A DNA stretch of 64,000 nt, from assembly GCF_033097365.1 (NCBI RefSeq), contig NZ_AP028461.1:11745501-11809500 (forward strand), in the 5' to 3' direction. Each line of letters starts with the position of its first letter. Position 1 is the first letter of the stretch. Below, piece after piece: positions 55,270-64,000 of the stretch. Source of the stretch: Actinoplanes sichuanensis (GTDB taxonomy: Bacteria; Actinomycetota; Actinomycetes; Mycobacteriales; Micromonosporaceae). The notes beneath the pieces were generated by a model, which was not told the origin of the DNA, did not search any database, and worked only from the letters and a program-made list of their open reading frames with translations. The position numbers and the translations under genes were made by a program.

Positions 55270-56306
55270 AGGTCGTACGATTCCACGCCCCCGGCGACGT
55301 CCGTTTCGAGGACGCGCCGGAGCCCGAGGCCGGCCCCGGAGAGGTCAAGATCCGGGTCCGGAACTGCTCCACCTGCGGCACCGACGTCAAGATCTCCAAG
55401 TTCGGCCACCACCACATCCACCCGCCGCGGGTGATGGGCCACGAGATCGCCGGTGAGATCGTGCAGGTCGGCGAAGGCGTCGACGGCTGGTCGGCCGGCG
55501 ACCGGGTGCAGGTCATCGCCGCCATCCCGTGCGGCGAGTGTGCCGAGTGCGAGCGCGGCCGGATGACCATCTGCCCCAACCAGGTGTCGATGGGCTACCA
55601 CTTCGAGGGCGGCTTCGCCCAGTACATGGTGGTGCCCCGCGAGGTCCTCAAGGTCGATGGCCTGAACCGGATCCCGGAGGGTGTCTCGTTCGCCGAGGCG
55701 TCCGTCGCCGAGCCGCTGGCCTGCGCCCTCAACGCGCAGAACCTGGCCCGCGTCGGTGTCGGCGACGACGTCGTGGTGATCGGCTCCGGTCCGATCGGCT
55801 GCCTGCACGTCCGGCTGGCCCGGGCCCGCGGCGCGGCTCGCGTCTTCCTGGTCGAGCTCAGCCGGCAGCGCCTGGAGATGGCCGCCAACCTGGTCAAGCC
55901 GGACGCGGCGATCTGCGCCGAGGAGGTCGACCCGGTCGAGGAGATCCTCAAACTGACCGACGGCCGCGGCGCCGACGTCATCATCACCGCCGCCGCCTCC
56001 GGCAAAGCGCAGGAGCAGGCCATCCTGATGGCCGCCCGGCAGGGCCGGATCAGCTTCTTCGGCGGTCTGCCCAAGGACAACCCGACCATCACCTGCGACT
56101 CCAACCTGGTCCACTACCGGGAGTTGATGATCGTCGGCGCCAACGGGTCCAGCCCGGCCCACAACGCCGAGGCCCTCAACCTGGTCGCCACCGGCGCGGT
56201 GCCGGTCGCCGACCTGATCACCCACCGCCTCCCGCTGGAGAGCGCGATCGACGCCTTCGGCATCGTCGCCCGCGGCGAGGCCATCAAGGTCACCATCGAG
56301 CCCTAG
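55266..56306 (+). CDS. Zinc-dependent polyol (phosphate) dehydrogenase
   Basis: 346 residues of the zinc-binding medium-chain dehydrogenase family. Catalytic zinc ligands: Cys37 in CGTD, His59 and Glu60 in GHE. Structural zinc: Cys89, Cys92, Cys95 and Cys103. The NAD loop is VVIGSGPIG near residue 170. Sorbitol, galactitol-phosphate and related dehydrogenases belong here. In this operon it should oxidise the hexitol phosphate formed by the PTS, replacing the short non-zinc MtlD usually beside mannitol EII genes. The exact oxidised carbon, and therefore the product, is not known from the sequence. Confidence 0.88.
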   Translation: MKVVRFHAPGDVRFEDAPEPEAGPGEVKIRVRNCSTCGTDVKISKFGHHHIHPPRVMGHEIAGEIVQVGEGVDGWSAGDRVQVIAAIPCGECAECERGRMTICPNQVSMGYHFEGGFAQYMVVPREVLKVDGLNRIPEGVSFAEASVAEPLACALNAQNLARVGVGDDVVVIGSGPIGCLHVRLARARGAARVFLVELSRQRLEMAANLVKPDAAICAEEVDPVEEILKLTDGRGADVIITAAASGKAQEQAILMAARQGRISFFGGLPKDNPTITCDSNLVHYRELMIVGANGSSPAHNAEALNLVATGAVPVADLITHRLPLESAIDAFGIVARGEAIKVTIEP

Positions 56307-56317
56307 AGGAGCCTGCT

Positions 56318-56590
56318 ATGCCCACGCGCACGGTGACCGTCGGTTCCAGCAGCGGCCTGCACGCCCGCCCCGCGAAGATCTTCGTCGAGGCGGCCGCGAA
56401 GGCCCCGGTCAAGGTCACGATCCGGTCCGGCGACCGGAAGCCGGTACCCGCCAAGAGCATGCTGTCGGTGCTCGCCCTCGGCGCCAAACAGGGCACCGAG
56501 GTGATCCTGGAGGCCGAGGGGGAGGGCGCCGACGAGGCCCTGGACAGCCTGGCCGAGCTGCTGGCGAAGGACCTGGACGCCGATGCCTGA
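56318..56590 (+). CDS. ptsH: Phosphocarrier protein HPr
   Basis: 90 residues. His15 in GLHARPA is the phosphate carrier. The regulatory-serine region AKSMLSVLALG carries Ser47, similar to the HPr-kinase site of Firmicutes, although a kinase is not expected in actinobacteria. ATG 56318 has AGAGGAG upstream. It takes phosphate from Enzyme I and passes it to EIIA in the same operon. The stop overlaps ptsI by 8 bp. Confidence 0.94.
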   Translation: MPTRTVTVGSSSGLHARPAKIFVEAAAKAPVKVTIRSGDRKPVPAKSMLSVLALGAKQGTEVILEAEGEGADEALDSLAELLAKDLDADA

Positions 56591-58226
56591 GATGCTCACC
56601 GGCATCGGGGTGTGCGCCGGGATCGCCGCCGGTCCGCTGTTGCGGATCGCGGCCGCCCCGGCGCTCCCGGCCCCCGTCCCGGTCACCGACACCGAGGCGG
56701 AGTACACCCGGGCCGAGGCCGCGCTGGCCGAGGTGGTCGCCGAACTCGGCCGCCGCGCCGACCGGACGACCGACGCCACGGTGGCCGAGGTGCTGCGGGC
56801 CGAGGCGCTGATGGCCGACGACGAGGAGCTGCGCGACGGCGTACGCGAGCTGATCGGCGACGGCCACGACGCACCGCACGCGATCGACGGTGCGTTCGCG
56901 ACGTTCCGGGAGGCGTTCGCCGCCGCCGGCGGTTACCTCGCCGAACGGGTCGCCGACCTGGACGATCTCCGCGACCGGGCGGTCGCGGTGCTGCTCGGCC
57001 TGCCGATGCCGGGTGTCCCCGCACCCGGCCACCCCTACGTGCTCGCGGCCCGCGACCTGGCCCCCGCGGACACCGCCGACCTCGACCCGGAACAGGTGAT
57101 CGGCCTGGTCACCGAGGTCGGCGGCCCGACCAGCCACACCGCGATCCTGGCCCGCGCGCTCGGCCTGCCCGCGGTGGTCGCCTGCCCCGGCGTGCTCGCC
57201 GTGCCGGACGGCACGATCGTGCTGCTCGACGGCGCGTCCGGGCAGGTCCGGGTGGACGTCTCGGAGACCGAGGCGAAAGCCGCGGCGGACCGGGCGGCCC
57301 AGGTGGCTGCCGCGGCGTCGACGTTGACCGGTCCGGGCCAGACCTCCGACGGGTACGGGGTGAAGCTCCTGGCCAATGTCGGTTCGGTCAAGAACGTCCC
57401 GGCCGCCGACGAGGCTCACGCCGAGGGGATCGGCCTGTTCCGTACCGAGTTGCTCTTCCTCGACCGTGTCCAGGAGCCGACCCTGGACGAGCAGGTCGCC
57501 GCCTACCGTGACGTGTTCACCGCGATGGCCGGGCGGCGCGTCGTCATCCGTACCCTCGATGCCGGAGCCGACAAGCCACTGCCGTTCCTGAATCAGGACG
57601 GTGAGCCCAACCCCGCGCTGGGTGTCCGCGGCCTGCGCGTGGCGCGGCAGCGCCCGGACGTACTGACCACGCAGCTCGCCGCGATCGCCGAGGCCCGGTC
57701 GCAGACCGGTGCCGACGTGTGGGTGATGGCGCCGATGGTGTCCACCCTGGCCGAGGCGACCGGGTTCGCGGCCGCCGTGCGTGACGCCGGCCTGCCCAAG
57801 GCCGGGGTGATGATCGAGGTCCCGGCGGCCGCGCTGCGAGCCGCCGACCTGCTCCGGGTGGTCGACTTCCTGAGCATCGGCACGAACGACCTGAGCCAGT
57901 ACACGTTCGCCGCCGACCGGATGTGCGGCGATCTGGCCGACCTGCTGGACCCGTGGCAGCCGGCCCTGCTCCAGCTCATCGGCGTGTGTGGGGCGGCCGG
58001 TCGGACGGCCGGCAAACCCGTCGGCGTGTGCGGTGAGGCCGCCGCCGATCCGCTGCTCGCGCCGGTGCTGGTCGGGCTCGGGGTGACCAGCCTGTCGATG
58101 TCCCCGCGCGCGATCGGCCCGGTCCGGGCGGCGCTCGCCGGGCGTACCGAAGCCGAATGCGAGCGGTTGGCCGGACTCGCGGTGGCCGCGCCGGATGCGT
58201 CCGAGGCCCGTAGGCTGGCGATCTGA
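56583..58226 (+). CDS. ptsI: Phosphoenolpyruvate-protein phosphotransferase (Enzyme I)
   Basis: 547 residues, the usual size. His185 in GGPTSHTAI is the phosphorylated residue. The PEP-binding C-terminal half has RTLDAGADKPLPF, SIGTNDLSQYTFA and the active-site cysteine region GVCGEAA. It starts phosphate transfer from PEP to HPr. It lies directly after ptsH with an 8-bp overlap and closes the operon before a strong hairpin. Having both general PTS proteins in this sugar operon suggests that the hexitol system is the main or only PTS route of the organism. Confidence 0.95.
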   Translation: MPEMLTGIGVCAGIAAGPLLRIAAAPALPAPVPVTDTEAEYTRAEAALAEVVAELGRRADRTTDATVAEVLRAEALMADDEELRDGVRELIGDGHDAPHAIDGAFATFREAFAAAGGYLAERVADLDDLRDRAVAVLLGLPMPGVPAPGHPYVLAARDLAPADTADLDPEQVIGLVTEVGGPTSHTAILARALGLPAVVACPGVLAVPDGTIVLLDGASGQVRVDVSETEAKAAADRAAQVAAAASTLTGPGQTSDGYGVKLLANVGSVKNVPAADEAHAEGIGLFRTELLFLDRVQEPTLDEQVAAYRDVFTAMAGRRVVIRTLDAGADKPLPFLNQDGEPNPALGVRGLRVARQRPDVLTTQLAAIAEARSQTGADVWVMAPMVSTLAEATGFAAAVRDAGLPKAGVMIEVPAAALRAADLLRVVDFLSIGTNDLSQYTFAADRMCGDLADLLDPWQPALLQLIGVCGAAGRTAGKPVGVCGEAAADPLLAPVLVGLGVTSLSMSPRAIGPVRAALAGRTEAECERLAGLAVAAPDASEARRLAI

Positions 58227-58228
58227 GA

Positions 58229-58253
58229 GAGGGCCTCCCGTGGGGAGGCCCTC
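58229..58253. terminator. Hairpin terminator of the PTS operon
   Basis: The perfect 11-bp stem GAGGGCCTCCC / GGGAGGCCCTC with loop GTG lies between the ptsI stop and the convergent secreted-protein gene. Both directions could use it; it has no T-run. Confidence 0.75.
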
Positions 58254-58254
58254 G

Positions 58255-58665
58255 TCAGTCGAACGGGAAACCGGGCGGGAACACCGGCGTCGGGAACGTC
58301 TCGACCCGGTGGATCACGTCGAAGAGCAGGCGCGGCGCACCGGGCGTGTTCGAGTAGGTGACGATCCGCTTGGGCCCGCCGTGCCGGTAGGTCACGGTCA
58401 CCTCATACCGGTACCGGCCGGACCGGTCGGTCGGCACGTAGCGGGACCGCAGGCCGCGGAACGCCGGGCTGGACGCCATCCGCAGCACCACACCGGCCTC
58501 CCGGATGCCGCCGGACACCTGGAAGATCGAGAGATTCTGCCGGCTGTGGGTGCGCTCGACCGACACCTGGACGGCCTGGTGGCGCGGCGCGGCGTCGGCG
58601 GCGGGCGGATGCGCGGTGATCGTGGCGAGACCCAGCAGCAGGGCCACGCCGCGCGAAATGATCAT
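58255..58665 (-). CDS. Secreted hypothetical protein
   Basis: 136 residues with a signal peptide (ISRGVALLLGLATITAHPPAADA, cleavage near residue 26). The mature part of ~110 residues is beta-rich, with RYRYEVTVTYRHGG and a Pro- and Phe-rich end PTPVFPPGFPFD. No cysteine and no known family. It is convergent with ptsI, whose hairpin covers its 3' end. Confidence 0.72.
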   Translation of the reverse strand: MIISRGVALLLGLATITAHPPAADAAPRHQAVQVSVERTHSRQNLSIFQVSGGIREAGVVLRMASSPAFRGLRSRYVPTDRSGRYRYEVTVTYRHGGPKRIVTYSNTPGAPRLLFDVIHRVETFPTPVFPPGFPFD

Positions 58666-58701
58666 CGGGCCACTTTATCCGGAATGTACCATTTCACCTG
58701 A

Positions 58702-59460
58702 TCAAAACGCGCTCAAGTCGTAGCCCCGCTTCGCCAGTTTCGTCTCCAGCACATGACACACCTGCTCCACCACCGCGAACCGGGCATACGGCTTGTCATC
58801 CCCGGCGATCACATGCCAGCGCGCCTTCGGACGGTCGGTCCGGTCGATCATCTCCTCGACGGCCGCCTCGTACGCCCCCCGCTTCTCCCGGTTACGCCAG
58901 TCCTCGTCGGTCAGCTTCCACTGCCGCAACGGATCGTCACGTCGGCTCTCGAACCGCTTCAGCTGCTCGGAGTCCGACACGTGCATCCAGAACTTGATCA
59001 GGATCATGCCCTCGGCGGTCAGCGTCCGCTCGAACTCCACGATCTCGTCGTACGCCCGCTTCCACTGCTCGTCGGTCGCGAAACCCTCGACCCGTTCCAC
59101 CAGCACCCGGCCATACCAGGACCGGTCCAGCACCGCCATCCCGCCCCGGCCCGGCAGCACGGTCCAGAACCGCTGCAGGAAATGGTGCCGCTTCTCGTCA
59201 TAGGTCGGCGCGGCGAACTGCGCCACCCGTACATGCCTGGGGTCCAGCGGCGCCACCAGGCGCTTGATCGCACCACCCTTGCCCGACGCGTCCCAACCCT
59301 CGAACACCACACACAGCGGCGGCCCGATCTTCTTCTCCCCGATCTGACCGCCCAACAGCAGCCGCAACCGCAACAGCCGCTCCTGCGCCGCCTCCAGCCG
59401 CGCCTCGGCCTTCTTCTTGGAGACCTCGAACGGGGGATTGGCGCTACCCAGATGACCCAT
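58702..59460 (-). CDS. ppk2: PPK2-family polyphosphate kinase
   Basis: 252 residues of single-domain PPK2 type, which moves phosphate between polyphosphate and nucleotides. Walker A is GWDASGKGG at 55-63 and the Walker B/DRSWYGR motif is at 112-118. The lid region is rich in Arg and Lys (RRDDPLRQWKLTDEDWRNREKRGAY). It probably phosphorylates NDP or NMP with polyphosphate; the class I, II or III choice is not certain from sequence. Divergent from tyrS. Confidence 0.9.
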   Translation of the reverse strand: MGHLGSANPPFEVSKKKAEARLEAAQERLLRLRLLLGGQIGEKKIGPPLCVVFEGWDASGKGGAIKRLVAPLDPRHVRVAQFAAPTYDEKRHHFLQRFWTVLPGRGGMAVLDRSWYGRVLVERVEGFATDEQWKRAYDEIVEFERTLTAEGMILIKFWMHVSDSEQLKRFESRRDDPLRQWKLTDEDWRNREKRGAYEAAVEEMIDRTDRPKARWHVIAGDDKPYARFAVVEQVCHVLETKLAKRGYDLSAF

Positions 59461-59519
59461 CCACCCAGCATCCCTAATCCAGTTGTGATCCGCAGCAGCC
59501 GGTACGGGAGAATGCGGAC

Positions 59520-60776
59520 GTGACTTTCGTAGACGACCTGTTGTGGCGCGGACTCATCCAGGACTCGACCGACCTCGTCGAGCTCCGCAAAAAGCTCGAC
59601 GGCGGCTCGATCACGTTCTATGTGGGCTTCGACCCCACCGCCGCCTCGCTGCACGTCGGCCACCTGATGCAGGTGTGCACCGCCCGTCGCCTCCAGCTCG
59701 CCGGCCACCGCCCGTTGCTGCTCGTCGGCGGCGCCACCGGCCAGATCGGCGACCCGCGCGAGTCCAGCGAGCGCAGCCTCAACCCGCCCGAGGTGGTCGA
59801 GGGCTGGGTGCAGCGAATCCGTACTCAGCTGTCCCCGTTCGTCACCTACGACGGCGACAACGCCGCCACCCTCGTCAACAACCTCGACTGGACCGGCCCG
59901 ATGTCGGTCGTCGACTTCCTACGCGACGTCGGCAAACACTTCCCGGTCAACAAGATGCTGGCCCGCGACGTGGTCCGGAACCGGCTGGAGAGCGGCATCA
60001 GCTTCACCGAGTTCAGCTACCAGCTGCTCCAGTCCAACGACTTCTACCAGCTGCACGTCCAGCACGGCTGCGAGCTGCAGTTCGGCGGCTCCGACCAGTG
60101 GGGCAACATCACCGCCGGGGTCGACTTCGTCCGGCGTCGCGGCGCCGGCCCGGTCAACGCCTTCGTCACCCCGCTCGTCCTCAAGTCCGACGGCACCAAG
60201 TTCGGCAAGACCGAGGGCGGCGCCGTCTGGCTCGACCCGTCGATGACCACGCCGTACAGCTTCTACCAGTTCTGGATCAACAGCGACGACCGCGACGTCA
60301 ACCAGTACCTGCGCTACTTCAGCTTCAAGTCCCGCGAGGAACTCGAGGAGTTGGAGAAGGCGACCGCCGAGCGGCCGCAGGCCCGGCTCGCGCAGCGAGC
60401 CCTCGCCGAGGAGCTCACCGCGCTGGTGCACGGTCCCGAGGAGGCCCGGCAGGCGATCGCTGCCAGCCAGGCCCTTTTCGGGCGAGGTTCGTTGGACGAG
60501 CTGTCCGCGGACACGTTGCGCGCCGCGTTGTCCGAGGCCGGCCTTCATGGGGTACGGGGTGAGCTCCCCACCGTGGGTGTGTTGCTCAAGGACGCCGGTC
60601 TCGTGGCTTCGGCGAACGAGGCCCGCCGCACGATCACCGAGGGTGGCGCGTACCTCAACAACGAGCGCATCACCGATGGTGAGGCCGAGATCCCGACGTC
60701 CGCCCTGCTGCACGGCCGTTTCCTGGTCCTGCGCCGAGGCAAGCGCACGTTCGCCGGGGTCGAACTGCTGCCCTGA
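59520..60776 (+). CDS. tyrS: Tyrosyl-tRNA synthetase
   Basis: 418 residues, class I aminoacyl-tRNA synthetase. The HIGH-like motif is HVGHL at 45-49, and the KMSKS-like motif is KFGKT at 227-231, normal for TyrRS. The C-terminal S4-like RNA-binding part starts near residue 350 (VGVLLKDAGLVASANEARRTI). GTG 59520 is used. It is directly upstream of the repeat region and the rRNA operon. It appears to be a single-gene unit. Confidence 0.96.
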   Translation: MTFVDDLLWRGLIQDSTDLVELRKKLDGGSITFYVGFDPTAASLHVGHLMQVCTARRLQLAGHRPLLLVGGATGQIGDPRESSERSLNPPEVVEGWVQRIRTQLSPFVTYDGDNAATLVNNLDWTGPMSVVDFLRDVGKHFPVNKMLARDVVRNRLESGISFTEFSYQLLQSNDFYQLHVQHGCELQFGGSDQWGNITAGVDFVRRRGAGPVNAFVTPLVLKSDGTKFGKTEGGAVWLDPSMTTPYSFYQFWINSDDRDVNQYLRYFSFKSREELEELEKATAERPQARLAQRALAEELTALVHGPEEARQAIAASQALFGRGSLDELSADTLRAALSEAGLHGVRGELPTVGVLLKDAGLVASANEARRTITEGGAYLNNERITDGEAEIPTSALLHGRFLVLRRGKRTFAGVELLP

Positions 60777-60806
60777 CCGTCCTACGCCGGGACCCCGTTT
60801 CTCCGG

Positions 60807-61045
60807 GGCCCTCGGTCTTCGTCCTGGGCCCTCGGTCTTCGTCCTGGGCCCTCGGTCTTCGTCCTGGGCCCTCGGTCTTCGTCCTGGGCCCTCGGTCTTG
60901 GGTCCTCGGCCCTCGGTCTTGGGTCCTCGGCCCTCGGTCCTCGGCCCTCAGTCTTCGGACTTCAGCCCTCAGCCCTCAGGCTTCGGACTTCAGACTTCAG
61001 CCCTCAGTCTTCGGCTTTGGACTTCGGCCCTCGGCTTCGGTCTGC
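60807..61045. repeat. Tandem repeat (minisatellite) between tyrS and the rRNA promoter
   Basis: Four nearly perfect copies of GGCCCTCGGTCTTCGTCCTG start at 60807, 60827, 60847 and 60867. Two 21-bp variants (with CTTGGGTCCTC) follow from 60887 to 60928. The rest, to about 61045, is made of diverged CCTCAGTCTTCGG-like units. The strand is strongly pyrimidine-rich. ORFs here are artefacts of the repeat. It starts 31 bp past the tyrS stop. Confidence 0.92.
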
Positions 61046-61296
61046 CCGATCTGAGTTAAAGGCCGGAAATTTCGCTGTGACCGGCGTCGCCCGACCCCGA
61101 TTTGGAGTTGATGGGAGGGGCGGGTAATGTTTACCGAGCCGCCAGGGAGACGGGCGAGCGAGCGGGACCTGAAGTTGGGGCCCGGCCGGCCGTCCTGACG
61201 GAAACCCTTACAAGATCGCACGATCTAGTGTCGTGTGTGTTTTTGGGGTGCCTGTGCAGTTTCTGTGGTTGTTGAATTCGGTTGCGAAACGCGGAT
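61046..61296. other. Intergenic DNA upstream of the rRNA promoter
   Basis: About 250 bases of mixed sequence. The only structure seen is the inverted repeat AGATCG-CA-CGATCT at 61213-61226, and a T-rich patch near 61241-61246. These may include upstream promoter or Fis-like regulatory sites. No gene was found. Confidence 0.45.
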
Positions 61297-61324
61297 TTGA
61301 CAGGGCGGAAACGGCGGGTAAAGT
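61297..61324 (+). promoter_or_regulatory. Main rRNA promoter
   Basis: TTGACA (61297-61302), the exact -35 consensus, and TAAAGT (61319-61324) are 16 bp apart. Transcription would start near 61331, about 185 bp before the 16S gene. Confidence 0.75.
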
Positions 61325-61378
61325 AGAGCGAGTGCCCCGGAGGGCGGGCCGCGAAAGCGGTTCGGTTTAAGGTGTGCG

Positions 61379-61408
61379 GTTGTTCTTTGAGAACTCAACA
61401 GGGTGCTT
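61379..61408 (+). other. Antitermination leader and 5' strand of the 16S processing stem
   Basis: This leader contains the actinobacterial element GTTCTTTGAGAAC (61382-61394). Bases 61379-61388 (GTTGTTCTTT) pair with 63226-63235, and 61397-61408 (AACAGGGTGCTT) pair with 63205-63216 after the 16S gene. The two helices of 10 and 12 bp enclose the whole 16S, the expected RNase III substrate. Confidence 0.8.
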
Positions 61409-61514
61409 GATAAGCCAGTGCCAATTATGGCAATACCCCGGCTTGTCGTTTAGGCGATAAGTGGGAGATTCCTTTGGCAACATTTTTGTTGCCGGGATGA
61501 GTTTTTCAACAGAT

Positions 61515-63409
<1,895 letters not shown>

Positions 63410-64000
63410 GGTTAAGTTGTCAAGGGCGAACGGTGGATGCCTTGGCACCAGGAGCCGATGAAGGACGTGGGAGGCCGCGATAGGCCTGGGGGAGCTGCCA
63501 ACCTAGCTGTGATCCCAGGGTGTCCGAATGGGGAAACCTGGCACGAGTCATGTCGTGTCATCCATGCCTGAATTCATAGGGCATGTGAGGGGAACGCGGG
63601 GAAGTGAAACATCTCAGTACCCGTAGGAAGAGAAAACAACCGTGATTCCGTGAGTAGTGGCGAGCGAAAGCGGATGTAGCCTAAACCAGATATGTGTGAT
63701 AGCTGTCAGGCGTTGCATATCCGGGGTTGTGGGACCTACTTGATTGTTCTGACAGGCAGTCGAAGAGTTACAAAGTCATAGGTTAGTTGAACGGTGTGGG
63801 AAAGCCGGCCGTAGAGGGTGAGAGCCCCGTAAGCGAAAATCTATGACCTCTTTGTGGTGTTCCCGAGTAGCAGCGGACTCCTAGAATCTGCTGTGAATCT
63901 GCCAGGACCACCTGGTAAGGCTGAATACTTCCTGGTGACCGATAGCGGACTAGTACCGTGAGGGAATGGTGAAAAGTACCCCGGGAGGGGAGTGAAATAG
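63410..64000 (+). rRNA. rrl: 23S ribosomal RNA, 5' part
   Basis: Begins at GGTTAAGTTGTCAAGGGCG, followed by AACGGTGGATGCCTTGGCACC, the conserved start of large-subunit rRNA. About 591 nt are present, and the gene continues past the end of the window. The 5' end is judged by alignment with E. coli and may shift by a few nt. Confidence 0.95.

Noticed and set aside
60807..61045. CRISPR array
   Set aside because: The units are adjacent without unique spacers and decay gradually, so it is a tandem repeat.
60547..61059. Proline/glycine-rich ORF across the repeat
   Set aside because: It overlaps the 3' end of tyrS in another frame, and its repeats are the DNA repeat read as codons.

Overview
The window is high-GC chromosomal DNA from an actinobacterium. 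The 16S rRNA gene at the right end has sequence features I associate with Micromonosporaceae, closest to Actinoplanes from memory. GTG starts, ATGA gene overlaps, an ArgJ-type arginine pathway, a maltose ABC operon without its own ATPase gene, and an rRNA spacer without tRNAs all fit. No phage, IS element, CRISPR array or tRNA gene was seen.

Layout. 173-1204: a low-complexity hypothetical protein. 1565-12049: arginine biosynthesis, argC-argJ-argB-argD-argF-argR-unknown gene-argG, joined mostly by 4-bp overlaps. These are followed by a convergent M20 peptidase (dapE-like) and by argH. ARG-box-like operators lie before argC and in the dapE/argH divergent region. 12153-15878: a 1,241-residue DUF4132 (MolR-like) protein. 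16534-26710: an alpha-glucan module with malE, malF, malG, a LacI-type regulator and a very large double-GH13 amylopullulanase. CTTGC/GCAAG operator candidates precede both transcription units. The amylopullulanase has an in-frame TGA between its signal peptide and its first catalytic domain.

26843-40568: mixed genes. They include three GGDEF proteins (two also with EAL), all with intact active sites and inhibitory RxxD sites, a histidine phosphatase, NAD(P)HX dehydratase, an LpqC-like esterase, a PLP decarboxylase, a small ricin-lectin-like secreted protein and a HIT protein. 40663-51426: a HelD-type RNA-polymerase-associated helicase, a 3-methyladenine glycosylase, a MarR/DoxX divergent pair, an XRE-DUF5753/DUF397 pair, a CAP/SCP secreted protein, an orphan PemK/MazF-like protein, an adenylate kinase, a SUKH-like protein and a MutT1-like protein whose catalytic motifs look eroded.

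51586-58226: one operon holding a full phosphotransferase system: DeoR regulator, PfkB kinase, mannitol-type EIIC, EIIB and EIIA, a zinc polyol dehydrogenase, HPr and Enzyme I. The phosphate path EI to HPr to EIIA to EIIB to EIIC is complete here. 58255-60776: a secreted hypothetical protein, PPK2 and tyrS. 60777-64000: a 20-21 bp tandem repeat, a strong rRNA promoter and antitermination leader, 16S, the spacer and the first ~590 nt of 23S.
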